A stretch of 64,000 nucleotides of DNA from Algoriphagus sp. TR-M9 (GCF_027594545.1 NZ_CP115160.1:4584501-4648500), one strand, 5' to 3'. Counted from the first letter of the stretch, positions 9,571 to 19,114 are shown. A program made the numbers and translations. The notes: generated by a model from the letters alone, not told the origin.

Positions 9571-12500
9571 TTAAAATGCAAGTTGTATACCTCCCATGAT
9601 CGTGCGCGCTGCTGGGAACTGACCGTAGTCAATACCTGTACCTAAGGAGGAGTTGATACCTGTTCTTACAGAGATCTCGGGATCATACCCTGAGTAGTCT
9701 GTGAAAGTCAGGAGGTTTTGCGCGGAGACATACACTCTTACTTTTGAAATGTTTCCTTTACTCCAAGCATCTAATAAAGAGCTTGGGATACTATAGCCCA
9801 ATGAGATGTTTTTCAGTCTGAGATAAGAACCATCTTCTACAAATCTAGAACTGGCTCTAGCGTTTCTATTCGGGTCGCCTGAGATTGCTCTTGGCACATT
9901 AGTATCGGTATTGTTTGGCGTCCATCTATCCAAAACCACCGCACTGGCGCCAAAAAGCCGGGTCATCCCTTCCGTGTGATAGCGTAGGTTGTTGAAGATT
10001 TCGTTGCCAGAAACACCTTGCCAAAACATAGTGAAATCGAAGCCTTTGTAAGAGGCATTCATGTTCAAACCATAGGTGAAGTCCGGAAGGTAATGGCCTA
10101 GATTAGTTCTGTCATCTGCGTTGATCACACCATCATTGTTGATGTCTCGGAATCTGATGTCTCCTGCTTCTGCATCAGGCTGCTGACTGGTGTCTTCTCC
10201 ACTTTGGAAAATTCCGTCTGCAATCCAACCGTAGAAATAAGCAATAGGTTGACCTTCCTCTGTCAGGGTCATGGCATCTCCTTGGAAGTTTGGACCGAAG
10301 ATGGTGTTACCAGAACCTAGAGAAACCAGCTCATTGCTTACAAATCCCATGTTTCCGTCAATTGCCATTTGAAAATCGCCAGATCTAAGCTCATAGCCTG
10401 CAGTGATTTCAAATCCAGTGTTTTTCACTGTACCTACGTTAGCCACAGGGGCTCCGTCATATCCCAATGAAGGAGGGATCGGTACACCTAGGATCATATC
10501 CTCGGTAGTGTTTTCGTACCATTCCAGAGCTAGCGTGAACTGGTCATTGAATAAGCCTAAATCCAGACCTATGTTTTTCATGATGGTAGTTTCCCATTTC
10601 AGGTCGGCATTTGCAAGTGCTGAAATCGTACTACCTGTCAGCAGGTTCTCATCAAAGTTGTAGAACAAGTTTGAATTAATAGTGGCTTGGTACACATAAT
10701 CACCGATTCGGTCATTACCTGTCTCGCCATAACTGGCACGCAGTTTTAAATCACTCACAGCATCCAGGCCTTGCATAAAGCCCTCTTCGCTAATTCTCCA
10801 TCCCAAGGAAAGAGATGGGAAGGTACCCCATTTATTATCCGGACCAAATCTGGATCCTCCATCTCGTCGGATACTAGCGCTGACTAGGTATTTCTGCGCA
10901 TAATCATAGTTCACACGACCTACGTAAGAAATCAAGCCATACTCTGTTCTAGTACTTGAAGTAGTCTGGTTTTCCACACCCTGAAGTTCTTTCACTTCAT
11001 TGGTGAGGGAGTTTTGACCGGTTCCATTCAGCGAGGTGAAGGTGGAGGTCTGTCTTTCGATTACTCCCAGTAGGTCAATATGGTGCTTTCCAAAGTCTCT
11101 ATTATAAGTGAATTGATTACTGATCAATGGAGAGACAAAAGTAGATCTGGTCTGACCTATGGCTGCAAAAGGCTGGATACTGAAATCACCCGCATTGAAT
11201 GCTGGAGTATAGTCAAAGGTATTTCCTAATCCCAAGTCCATTCCTACAAGGAGCTTGTAATCCAATCCTTTTAGGATATTCACAGTGATATAAGCAGAGC
11301 CTAAGATTTTGTAGTCCACAGTATTATTTCGTCTCAGAGAAGCATTTAACACGGGGTTTTCCGGATCTGAGCCATCTACCCGATCTGGTGCTCTAAATCC
11401 ACCAAGTCTGCTGGCATCTCTTACCGGAATGTAAGGGACGGATTTCACGATATGCTCCAACTGACTACGTCCACCGGAGAAAGGTTCGTTGTTTCTATCA
11501 GAGTAGGCTACAGTGAGGGTTTCCCCTATTTTGATCCTATCGTTGATCTTAAATTCTGTATTGGATCGAACTGAGATTCTTTCAAATCCGGTTCCTCTCA
11601 TAATTCCTTCTTGGGAGAAATATCCCACAGAGAAGTTATAGAGCACATTGTCCGTACCTCCAGCTACACTCACATTATAGTCCTGGATAGGAGCAGAGCG
11701 GAACATCTCATCTTGGTAATCGATGTCATTATTGGCAAACTCTCCCAGGTCATCAAATCTTGCCGGGGCGTCTTCGCCTGCATTACCAAGTAAATCACGC
11801 CCAAATGCGATGTACTGGTCTCTATTTAGTAGATCCAGCGTTTTCCAGGCATTTTGTGAACCATAATATCCATCTACGGACACTAGAGGCTTACCGGCTT
11901 TTCCTTTTTTGGTGGTCACGAGGATTACCCCATTTGCACCTCTGGAACCATAAATGGCAGCAGTGGAGGCATCTTTTAATACTTCAATAGATTCAATATC
12001 GGCTGGGTTGATTTGGTTGAGCCCGCCTGCTGGCATACCGTCAATTACATATAGGGGATCATTGTTTCCAACTGTACCTATACCCCGTATTCTCACCAGT
12101 GGATTGGTACCTGGAGATCCGGTATTGGTCACAGCCACCCCGGCAGCTCTACCTTGTAGGGCAGAGGCCAAACTAGGGACTGGCAGCGCACGGATTTCCT
12201 CTGAGCCTACCGATGAAATGGCACCGGTGACTTTTGCCCGCTCCTGTGTACCATACCCTACTACTACAACCTCAGAAAGTGAAGAAAGGTCTTCTTCCAA
12301 TACCACAGAGAGCTGGGAAGAATTTCCTACACGAACTTCCTTAGAAGTGTAGCCGATAAATGAGAATACTAAGATGGATTCGTCCGAAGGGACTGTTAAG
12401 CTAAAATTGCCGTCAATGTCAGAGGCTGTACCTGTGGTGGTACCTTTAATTAGCACGTTAACTCCGGGCATGGCCTCCCCGGTTGAGGATGTGATGGTGC

Positions 12501-12630
12501 CGCTTACATTTCTGCTTTGGGCAAAGGCACTTCCTGCAAAAATCAATAGCAGGAGCATTGGGAGCACAAAACCTTTGACATCTAGCCAAGGTGGGAGTGC
12601 TCGCGATTTTGGGTAAATCGTTTTGTACAT
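9571..12630 (-). CDS. SusC/RagA-family TonB-linked outer membrane transporter
   Basis: 1019 residues. Signal peptide (to about residue 38, GSAFAQS), a CarboxypepD_reg-like domain (about 40-115, VSGTITSSTGEAMPGVNVLI), a TonB box-like stretch SEVVVVGYG, the plug domain with the SusC signature (IRGIGTVGNNDPLYVIDGMP, then IEVLKDASTAAIYGSRGANGV) and the beta-barrel ending in QLAF. It imports a polymer-derived substrate with its SusD partner, energised by TonB. First gene of a two-gene operon; the 430-bp region upstream should carry its promoter. Confidence 0.97.
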   Translation of the reverse strand: MYKTIYPKSRALPPWLDVKGFVLPMLLLLIFAGSAFAQSRNVSGTITSSTGEAMPGVNVLIKGTTTGTASDIDGNFSLTVPSDESILVFSFIGYTSKEVRVGNSSQLSVVLEEDLSSLSEVVVVGYGTQERAKVTGAISSVGSEEIRALPVPSLASALQGRAAGVAVTNTGSPGTNPLVRIRGIGTVGNNDPLYVIDGMPAGGLNQINPADIESIEVLKDASTAAIYGSRGANGVILVTTKKGKAGKPLVSVDGYYGSQNAWKTLDLLNRDQYIAFGRDLLGNAGEDAPARFDDLGEFANNDIDYQDEMFRSAPIQDYNVSVAGGTDNVLYNFSVGYFSQEGIMRGTGFERISVRSNTEFKINDRIKIGETLTVAYSDRNNEPFSGGRSQLEHIVKSVPYIPVRDASRLGGFRAPDRVDGSDPENPVLNASLRRNNTVDYKILGSAYITVNILKGLDYKLLVGMDLGLGNTFDYTPAFNAGDFSIQPFAAIGQTRSTFVSPLISNQFTYNRDFGKHHIDLLGVIERQTSTFTSLNGTGQNSLTNEVKELQGVENQTTSSTRTEYGLISYVGRVNYDYAQKYLVSASIRRDGGSRFGPDNKWGTFPSLSLGWRISEEGFMQGLDAVSDLKLRASYGETGNDRIGDYVYQATINSNLFYNFDENLLTGSTISALANADLKWETTIMKNIGLDLGLFNDQFTLALEWYENTTEDMILGVPIPPSLGYDGAPVANVGTVKNTGFEITAGYELRSGDFQMAIDGNMGFVSNELVSLGSGNTIFGPNFQGDAMTLTEEGQPIAYFYGWIADGIFQSGEDTSQQPDAEAGDIRFRDINNDGVINADDRTNLGHYLPDFTYGLNMNASYKGFDFTMFWQGVSGNEIFNNLRYHTEGMTRLFGASAVVLDRWTPNNTDTNVPRAISGDPNRNARASSRFVEDGSYLRLKNISLGYSIPSSLLDAWSKGNISKVRVYVSAQNLLTFTDYSGYDPEISVRTGINSSLGTGIDYGQFPAARTIMGGIQLAF

Positions 12631-13060
12631 AGTAAAATTGTTTAGACAATTCCTTTTGAATCGTCAGGTTTGAGATGGGTTATTGCTCGTTCAGTTTTCT
12701 GAACTTACCTATGAAAGTAAGAACAAATTATTCTATAAAACAAAATTTTGTCTATGTATTTATATAGGGAATATTGTATGTTCAAACATTAAAATAACTG
12801 ATATTTAATTTTTTAAAAATACTTTTTGGGGATAGTAAAAAAATTACTCAAAGCTTCTGGTGCATTGTCTAAAAACTTTCCCTTTTTAGGCTTAAAAACA
12901 ATAATTTCGCTTTGAGAAGCAGATCCAAAAGAGATGGGGAAATCTAATGACCAAGCAGAAATGGGCATACAATTCAGTCCCCTGGAGCGATTTTAGTTTT
13001 ATCTACTTACAGCAGTAAAAGCTGCCACTACTCCATCAAGCGAGTACAGAGCGTTTCCAT
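12631..13060. other. 430-bp non-coding region upstream of susC
   Basis: AT-rich sequence with no credible ORF on either strand. It should hold the minus-strand susC promoter. TTTG-containing stretches occur near 12750 on the minus strand, but no well-spaced Bacteroidetes -33/-7 pair could be fixed. The DUF6702 gene that ends at 13061 is transcribed toward it. Confidence 0.5.
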
Positions 13061-13552
13061 TTACTTGGTGAGCTTTCCTTCTGGCTGTCCTTTTTCCAGG
13101 ATGAGGCTTTTTGGACTTTGCGGATCAAAGAAAAACTGGACGATATTTTTTTGATCTGGAAAATCATCGATTAAAATTTCATTCAATACATGGATACTGG
13201 ATGGCTTTGAAACGGCTTCTGACTCAAAATAAAACCAAGCTGCATCTTCCTCCACCTCATGACCGAGGTAGCGCATTGTTATTTCACGTCCTTCTATCCA
13301 GTATTTGTTCTTACTCCTGATGTATTGGTTGATTTGATCTTCTAGCTTTTCCTTGTTCGCTGGATTCAAAAAGTCTATGGATTCTTCATGAAAATTTCCC
13401 AAGGCTATTTCCAGATCATCCCAGAAAATCTTCTGCGAAACCTCCAGGTGCTGGGTGTTTTCGTTCCAGGCTATTTCCGTCAGACTCAGGTGAAAAGGGT
13501 GATAGAATACCAGCCATCCCAAGCTGATCATAGATATGTAAAACTGTTGCAT
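13061..13552 (-). CDS. DUF6702 family protein
   Basis: 163 residues. An N-terminal hydrophobic stretch (about residues 5-20) looks like a signal or anchor, then the recognisable DUF6702 start HPFHLSLTEIAWNENTQHLEV followed by a beta-rich domain and ILIDDFPDQKNIVQFF. The function is unknown. It is divergent (84 bp) from a HupE/UreJ-like gene and an M1 aminopeptidase; from memory this trio recurs in Bacteroidetes, which suggests a shared envelope or metal-related role (inference). Confidence 0.8.
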   Translation of the reverse strand: MQQFYISMISLGWLVFYHPFHLSLTEIAWNENTQHLEVSQKIFWDDLEIALGNFHEESIDFLNPANKEKLEDQINQYIRSKNKYWIEGREITMRYLGHEVEEDAAWFYFESEAVSKPSSIHVLNEILIDDFPDQKNIVQFFFDPQSPKSLILEKGQPEGKLTK

Positions 13553-13636
13553 TTGGTATGAAGTCGTCTGTCTTTTCTGGGAATAATCCTGTATTATTGC
13601 GCAATTTACTTCTTTAGAGGTACATCACCCCATACT

Positions 13637-14218
13637 ATGAGTTCATTTCAATTGTATTTTCGCCTTGGACTTCAGCACATCCTGGATATCCAAGGTTTTG
13701 ATCATATTCTTTTTGTATTGGCATTGTGTGCGATCTACATCCCCCGGGACTGGAGGAAGATAGTCGTGCTAGTCACTGCATTTACCATAGGTCACTCGCT
13801 TACCTTGGCTTTGGCTACATTTAAGTTAGTGCAGGTCAATTCGGACCTGATTGAATTTCTGATTCCGGTTACCATCGCGATCACTTCTTTTATCACAATT
13901 CTTCGACCAAAACCCTCCAGTGGCAAAGGAATTAATATCAATTATGCCTTTGCCTTGGTTTTTGGATTGATCCATGGCCTGGGTTTTTCCAATTACCTCA
14001 GGGGACTGCTGGGCAAAGAGGCCAGTATTTGGCAGCCCTTGTTGGCTTTTAATTTGGGCTTGGAGCTCGGGCAATTGATCATTGTGGGAATTTTCCTCGT
14101 GGTCACTTCTATACTGGTGGGGATAGCAGGCGTCAGCCGTAAGGAGTGGACTTTGGTGGTAGCTTCCATGGTATTCGGAGTAGCATTGATGCTGATGCTG
14201 GAGACCAAATTTTGGTAA
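13637..14218 (+). CDS. HupE/UreJ-like integral membrane protein
   Basis: 193 residues, about six membrane helices. Hallmarks of the HupE/UreJ group are the motif GFDHILFVLALCAIY near residue 19, FTIGHSLTLALA near 49 and HGLGFSNYL near 112. Classical HupE/UreJ proteins are nickel or cobalt permeases, but this short form has no N-terminal signal region and its substrate is unproven. It lies 52 bp ahead of the M1 aminopeptidase on the same strand and is probably cotranscribed with it, so metal supply for a metallopeptidase is a plausible but untested link. Confidence 0.85.
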   Translation: MSSFQLYFRLGLQHILDIQGFDHILFVLALCAIYIPRDWRKIVVLVTAFTIGHSLTLALATFKLVQVNSDLIEFLIPVTIAITSFITILRPKPSSGKGININYAFALVFGLIHGLGFSNYLRGLLGKEASIWQPLLAFNLGLELGQLIIVGIFLVVTSILVGIAGVSRKEWTLVVASMVFGVALMLMLETKFW

Positions 14219-14270
14219 TTGGTGAAGACAAAAGATATTGTATTGGAATTTAAACCCATAAAATAGATTT

Positions 14271-16598
14271 ATGAGAAAATTATTCGCATTAACACTACTG
14301 GCAATTTTGGGGATATTCCCTGCTTTTGCGCAGCATTCAGAACAAAATCATGCCGAACGCTTTGAGCAGCTGGGGACCATGCTCAGAACGCCCAATGTGT
14401 ACCGGACCGCCTCTGGTGCTCCAGGACATATGTATTGGCAGCAGCAGGCAAATTACGTGATCAATGTGGAGCTGGATGATGAAAATCAGTCTATCAAGGG
14501 TTCTGAAAAGGTCACATACATCAATAATTCCCCAGATCAGCTGACCTACCTCTGGGTGCAGCTGGAAGAAAATCAGCGTGGAGCTGGTTCAGACGCTCCC
14601 AAAGTGGCGCAGAGTTCTATTGGAAACCGCATGACCCTTCGTAACCTGCAAGGTATCATCTGGGCTAATGATGACTATGGCTATAAAGTATTGGAAGTGA
14701 CAGATGCCAAAGGAAATCCTCTACCTGTCACGGTGAATAATACCATGATGCGTATCGACCTACCTACACCGCTCAAGGCTGGAGATTCATTTACTTTTGG
14801 TGTAGAGTGGTCTTTCAATATCACCAATCGTGTGGGCTATATCTCCGGAAGACCTGGCTATGAATATTTTGAAGAGGACGGCAATTACCTGTACACCATG
14901 GCGGAGTGGTTTCCGAGAATGGCGGTTTACTCAGACTTTGAAGGATGGCAAAACAAACAATTTCTCGGAAGAGGAGAATTTGCCCTGGTATTTGGTGATT
15001 ATGAGGTGAATATCACCGTCCCGGCTGACCACATGGTGGGCGCTACAGGTGAGCTTCAAAACCCAAACCAAGTGCTTTCATCCACTGAACTGGATCGCTG
15101 GAATAAGGCAAAACAAACCTATGATAATCCAGTGGTCATCCGTACGCAGGATGAAGCTACAGAATTCGAGAAGGGCAAGTCTACCGAGAAAAAGACCTGG
15201 AAGTTCAAAGCTGAAAATGTACGTGATTTTGCATGGACTTCTTCCCGCAAGTTCATCTGGGATGCCATGGCTGTGAAGCAAGGAGGCAAAGACGTAATGG
15301 CCATGTCTTACTATGCCAAAGAAGCCAATCCCCTTTGGGGTCAGTATTCTACCCGTGTGGTAGCGCATACCATCAAATCTTACTCTGCCCATACTTTCGA
15401 TTACCCGTATCCAACTGCGATTTCTGTAGAGGCTGCAAATGGTATGGAGTACCCAATGATCTGTTTCAACTATGGTCGTCCAGATGCTGATGGGACTTAT
15501 TCGGAAGCGATAAAAAATGGAATGATCGGCGTGATCATACATGAAGTTGGACACAACTTTTTCCCAATGATCGTCAACTCTGACGAGCGTCAGTGGACTT
15601 GGATGGATGAAGGACTGAATACCTTTATGCAGTTTATGGCCGAGCAGGAATGGGATAGAAACTTCCCTTCGCGCCGTGGACCCGCGCACAAGATCGTTCC
15701 CTACATGAGAAGTCCTGTAAATACCCTGGAGCCGATTATGACCAATTCGGAAAATATTATCCAATTTGGGCCAAATGCTTATGCCAAGCCAGCCACTGCG
15801 CTGAACATCCTTCGAGAAACTGTAATGGGCAGAGAGCTGTTTGATTATGCTTTCAAGGAATATGCGAATCGATGGAAATTCAAGCACCCGACTCCAGATG
15901 ACTTGTTCAGGACTTTGGAAGATGCTTCGGCAGTTGATCTGGACTGGTTTTGGAGAGGATGGTTCTATGGCACTGAGCCGGTAGATATTGCGATTGAAAA
16001 TGTATCCTTGTACAAAATGGACAACCGTACACCGGCTGAGAAGAGTGCAGATCTACAAGCTGAGGCGGAACGTGAAGAAGCCTTTGTGACCAAAGAATAT
16101 AACAAAGCAGCAGTGCCAGAAACGGTGATAGAAACAGATCCTGCTACACGAGATTTCTACACTAGCTATAATCCGTTCACTGTGACTCCTGAGGATGAAG
16201 AAAACTACCGCAAATTCATGGCTAGCCTTAGTCCTGAGGAAAAGGAACTGATGGAGAAGGATTTGAATTTCTATGAGATCAATTTCAGGAATGTAGGTGG
16301 TTTAGTCATGCCTATTATACTTGAATTCCAATATGCTGATGGTACTTCGGAGATAGAACGAATTCCTGCAGAAATCTGGAGATTAAATGAGACAGCCGTG
16401 ACCAAAGTATTTGTAAAGGAAAAAGAAGTCACTCAGATCATTTTGGACCCTAAAAGAGAAACTGCCGATATCGATGAGTCGAATAACTACTGGCCAAGAC
16501 AATACCTGCCAAGTCGATTTGAATTGTTCAAAGGATCAGGCGCTGCTAGAGGGACATCTACGGGTAGTAATCCTATGAAAGAGGCACAGAAGAAGTAA
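14271..16598 (+). CDS. Secreted M1-family metallopeptidase
   Basis: 775 residues with signal peptide (MRKLFALTLLAILG, cleavage after AFAQ). The gluzincin zinc site is complete: H424-E425-V-G-H428 with the third ligand E447 in WMDEGLNTF, exactly the HExxH-x18-E spacing of M1 aminopeptidases. An N-terminal beta-sandwich (about 40-270) precedes the catalytic domain. The C terminus (about 570-775) is an extra, charged region ending in a basic Lys-rich tail. Likely periplasmic or surface peptide trimming. A strong terminator follows at 16621. Confidence 0.95.
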   Translation: MRKLFALTLLAILGIFPAFAQHSEQNHAERFEQLGTMLRTPNVYRTASGAPGHMYWQQQANYVINVELDDENQSIKGSEKVTYINNSPDQLTYLWVQLEENQRGAGSDAPKVAQSSIGNRMTLRNLQGIIWANDDYGYKVLEVTDAKGNPLPVTVNNTMMRIDLPTPLKAGDSFTFGVEWSFNITNRVGYISGRPGYEYFEEDGNYLYTMAEWFPRMAVYSDFEGWQNKQFLGRGEFALVFGDYEVNITVPADHMVGATGELQNPNQVLSSTELDRWNKAKQTYDNPVVIRTQDEATEFEKGKSTEKKTWKFKAENVRDFAWTSSRKFIWDAMAVKQGGKDVMAMSYYAKEANPLWGQYSTRVVAHTIKSYSAHTFDYPYPTAISVEAANGMEYPMICFNYGRPDADGTYSEAIKNGMIGVIIHEVGHNFFPMIVNSDERQWTWMDEGLNTFMQFMAEQEWDRNFPSRRGPAHKIVPYMRSPVNTLEPIMTNSENIIQFGPNAYAKPATALNILRETVMGRELFDYAFKEYANRWKFKHPTPDDLFRTLEDASAVDLDWFWRGWFYGTEPVDIAIENVSLYKMDNRTPAEKSADLQAEAEREEAFVTKEYNKAAVPETVIETDPATRDFYTSYNPFTVTPEDEENYRKFMASLSPEEKELMEKDLNFYEINFRNVGGLVMPIILEFQYADGTSEIERIPAEIWRLNETAVTKVFVKEKEVTQIILDPKRETADIDESNNYWPRQYLPSRFELFKGSGAARGTSTGSNPMKEAQKK

Positions 16599-16620
16599 AC
16601 TGAGACAGTATAACTGAGAG

Positions 16621-16646
16621 AAAAAGCCGGCGAAAGTCGGCTTTTT
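16621..16646 (+). terminator. Rho-independent terminator after M1 peptidase
   Basis: A 9-bp stem AAAAAGCCG / CGGCTTTTT with an 8-nt loop and a T run. A diverged copy of the same sequence recurs after the next gene near 17517. Confidence 0.85.
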
Positions 16647-16727
16647 CCATTTCATGAAATATTCATGGTGATTATTGACCACTTTAATTACCTTGAAAAT
16701 CAATTGAAACAACCCAAACCCTTACCT

Positions 16728-17507
16728 ATGAAAAAGATCAATCTGATTGCAAGCTTGCTAATTCTTGCAGTTACTTTTATTAGCTCAACTTCTTTTGCGC
16801 AAAAAAGAGATTTCTATGAGCTTAGAACTTACCATATTGAGAGTGGCGAGCAAGAGGCTATGCTAGACCATTATTTTGAAAATGCTTTGATCCCTGCTGC
16901 ACACAGGCAAGGTGTGTCTAAAGTAGGTGTGTTTAAACCAATCGCAGGCCAGCCCAATGAAGGAAAGGAAGTTTATTTGTTTCTCCCTTTCAAAAACATG
17001 AATGATTTCGTGGCTTTGGAAGGAAAACTGGCGAAAGACCAAGCCTATCAGACTGCCGGATCTGCCTACATCAATGCTTCCCATACCAATCCACCTTACA
17101 AAAGAATTGAAAGCTCTCTACTTCAGGCAATGAGTGGACAGCCGAAGTTTGCGGAGTCTAACTTGACCAATGCAAAGAAAGATAGAGTCTATGAATTGCG
17201 TAGCTATGAAGCTGCTACGGAGCGTCTGTATCAGGCAAAAGTGAAGATGTTCAATTCCGGTGAAATGGATATTTTCGAGAAGCTGAATTGCAGTCCGATT
17301 TTCTATGGGGAGACCATAGCTGGGGCGAATATGCCAAACCTTTGGTACATGACCACTCATGAAAATATGGATATCAGAAATGAGCACTGGGATCAGTTCC
17401 GCGTAGATCCAGATTGGGAAGCCATGAAGGACCTGCCAGAATACGCCAATACGGTTTCTCATGCAGATGTTTTGCTGCTTTACCCAGCGGAGTACTCTGA
17501 TTTGTAA
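16728..17507 (+). CDS. Secreted NIPSNAP-family protein
   Basis: 259 residues from the ATG at 16728, which starts a good signal peptide (MKKINLIASLLILAV, cleavage after SFAQ); an upstream ATG at 16665 would bury it. Two NIPSNAP-like ferredoxin-fold modules are visible: one begins RDFYELRTYHIESGEQEAML (about residue 26), the second begins DRVYELRSYEAATERLYQ (about residue 151). Bacteroidetes encode many such exported double-NIPSNAP proteins; their biochemical role is unknown. The gene stands alone between two related hairpins. Confidence 0.88.
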   Translation: MKKINLIASLLILAVTFISSTSFAQKRDFYELRTYHIESGEQEAMLDHYFENALIPAAHRQGVSKVGVFKPIAGQPNEGKEVYLFLPFKNMNDFVALEGKLAKDQAYQTAGSAYINASHTNPPYKRIESSLLQAMSGQPKFAESNLTNAKKDRVYELRSYEAATERLYQAKVKMFNSGEMDIFEKLNCSPIFYGETIAGANMPNLWYMTTHENMDIRNEHWDQFRVDPDWEAMKDLPEYANTVSHADVLLLYPAEYSDL

Positions 17508-17516
17508 TTGAAAGTG

Positions 17517-17542
17517 AAAAGCCGGCGAGAGTCGGTTTCTTT
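17517..17542 (+). terminator. Weak terminator, diverged copy of the 16621 hairpin
   Basis: GAAAAGCCGGCGAGAGTCGG followed by TTTCTTT matches the 16621 hairpin at most positions. The lower stem is interrupted, so it may terminate less well. Confidence 0.55.
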
Positions 17543-17620
17543 ACCGCAGGGCGCACAGCATTTTATCATTTGTCTATAATTGCTGAGTTGGCCCACAACT
17601 CCAGTGGAGGTGATTTTCGC

Positions 17621-17658
17621 AGACCTTCCAGGATTTCAATCCCTGGAAGGTCTTCTTT
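17621..17658 (+). terminator. Strong hairpin terminator between convergent genes
   Basis: A perfect 12-bp stem AGACCTTCCAGG / CCTGGAAGGTCT with a 9-nt loop and a T-rich tail, immediately before the stop codon of the convergent amidohydrolase. Confidence 0.8.
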
Positions 17659-18783
17659 TTACCCATTCACTTTTCTCACAATTCCCTCAAAAATCCTCAC
17701 TCCGGTCTCTATCAGTTCATCCGGGAAATCATAGCTAGGCTCGTGTAGCTGCGGGCAGCTTTCCCCTGATCCCAGTCCAAATAGATAAGAAGGGCAAGAT
17801 TGACTAAACAACCCAAAGTCCTCTGACCAGCGAAAAGGTTCTTCTTTTTCAATTTGATCCAGCCCCAGTTCTTTAAATGCACCCTTGGCTATTTCAGCCG
17901 CATGAGGGTCATTCTTTGAGACTGCGAAGGATTCTACAAAACTGAAATTGCATTCGAGTTTTTCACTTTTGGAGATGCTTTCGGCCTCTTTCGTGATCAG
18001 TGTCTTCAAACGGTCCAGATCATCCTGATCAAAAGCCCGAATAGTCAAGCTCAAACTCCCCTTTCCGGCACTGGTGCCAAAGGCCAAGCTCCCAAGTTCC
18101 GCATGGATCACTGTGACTAGGGTAAAGGACCTGACCTTTTCGGTAAGCTTTGGCAGAACTTGGATCATTTGGGCAATGGCAGCTGCGGGGTTGATTCCCG
18201 CATCAGGATGAGCAGCGTGGGATGTTTTACCTGTGAGGGAAATAGTCAAGCCTACACTTCCTGCTGCGAAAGTGTCCTGTCTCACGACCACTTGATGGAG
18301 TGGGAAGCCAGGGAGATTATGCAGGGCAAAGGCGTAATCAGGTTGGATCCGATCATAGTTGGGATCTTCTAATATTCTTTTTGCTCCCTCACCAGTTTCT
18401 TCGGCAGGCTGAAAAAGCAACACCACCTCCCCATTCTCGGGTCTTTGGGCAGCTAGCTTTTCTGCTAATCCACAGATGATGACCATGTGTCCATCATGTC
18501 CGCAGAGATGGGCTTTGCCGGATAGCTTACTTTTGTAACTAGGCTTGCCGGTTTCGTGGATAGGTAAGGCATCTAACTCAGCTCGGAAGAGAAGTCGAGG
18601 TCCTGGTTTTTTACCTTCGAAAATAAAAGCCAGACCTGTTCCGCCTAGGTTTTGAATGATATGATCAGGTTTTAGCTTATCTATAAATCCTAAAATCCTT
18701 TCAGCAGTGTGGGTTTCTTGTCCGGCGATCTCGGGATTTTCATGTAGATCGTGACGTAGTTTTATCAGTTCGGTAAGCGGCAT
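17659..18783 (-). CDS. M20-family amidohydrolase (N-acyl-amino acid hydrolase type)
   Basis: 374 residues, matching M20D peptidases such as hippurate hydrolase, IAA-amino acid hydrolase and N-acetyldiaminopimelate deacetylase. The conserved N-terminal LIKLRHDLHENPEIAGQE, the metal-binding Cys-Gly-His-Asp-Gly-His at residues 94-99, the acidic pair in LFQPAEETGEGA and the dimerisation domain (about 175-290) are all present. It has no signal peptide, so it probably acts in the cytosol on acylated amino acids. The exact substrate is not readable from sequence. Confidence 0.93.
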   Translation of the reverse strand: MPLTELIKLRHDLHENPEIAGQETHTAERILGFIDKLKPDHIIQNLGGTGLAFIFEGKKPGPRLLFRAELDALPIHETGKPSYKSKLSGKAHLCGHDGHMVIICGLAEKLAAQRPENGEVVLLFQPAEETGEGAKRILEDPNYDRIQPDYAFALHNLPGFPLHQVVVRQDTFAAGSVGLTISLTGKTSHAAHPDAGINPAAAIAQMIQVLPKLTEKVRSFTLVTVIHAELGSLAFGTSAGKGSLSLTIRAFDQDDLDRLKTLITKEAESISKSEKLECNFSFVESFAVSKNDPHAAEIAKGAFKELGLDQIEKEEPFRWSEDFGLFSQSCPSYLFGLGSGESCPQLHEPSYDFPDELIETGVRIFEGIVRKVNG

Positions 18784-18852
18784 AGCTTAGTATAAATAAT
18801 CAATTTCTAAAGCGCTAAAGGTCAGTTGGAATCATTTTTGTCGAAAAAAATG

Positions 18853-18887
18853 AGGCATACATCAGGAACTTTTCAGGATGGATGCCT
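18853..18887 (+). promoter_or_regulatory. Imperfect hairpin in the leader of the small CDS
   Basis: AGGCAT-A-CATC pairs with GATG-G-ATGCCT around a 13-nt loop, 40 bp before the 58-residue ORF. It could be a 5'-UTR structure or an operator; there is no direct evidence for either. Confidence 0.3.
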
Positions 18888-18927
18888 ATTTTAGATCAAC
18901 ACTTCTTCAACCCTTAATCTAACTTTT

Positions 18928-19104
18928 ATGAGCGAAGCACAAATTGAACAGTACAACGAGCAAATCCAAGCACTTGAGGCACAAATCACCGGTGATATGT
19001 TTGCTGACATGGAAATCAGAGACAAAATCCACAATTTGAAGATGGAACGCGACGGTGTAAAACCTACCGATTCCAGCATTGATTGCGTAGGCTGCGGAAG
19101 TTAA
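18928..19104 (+). CDS. Conserved 58-residue protein with C-terminal Cys motif
   Basis: The ATG at 18928 opens a 58-residue ORF, below common calling thresholds: starts MSEAQIEQYNEQIQALEAQI, is helical and Glu/Gln-rich, then ends DCVGCGS. The coding signal is good and the two-Cys tail (C-V-G-C-G-S) looks conserved; from memory similar short Bacteroidetes proteins share this ending. The tail could bind metal or be oxidised, but the function is unknown. It sits 10 bp ahead of the pseudouridine synthase gene, which begins with TTG, so the two may be translationally linked. Confidence 0.75.
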   Translation: MSEAQIEQYNEQIQALEAQITGDMFADMEIRDKIHNLKMERDGVKPTDSSIDCVGCGS

Positions 19105-19114
19105 TCCATACGTC

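Noticed and set aside
15078..15887. A 269-codon open frame on the minus strand
   Set aside because: It lies entirely inside the well-supported M1 peptidase gene, antisense to its zinc site, and has no recognisable family features. It is a shadow frame.
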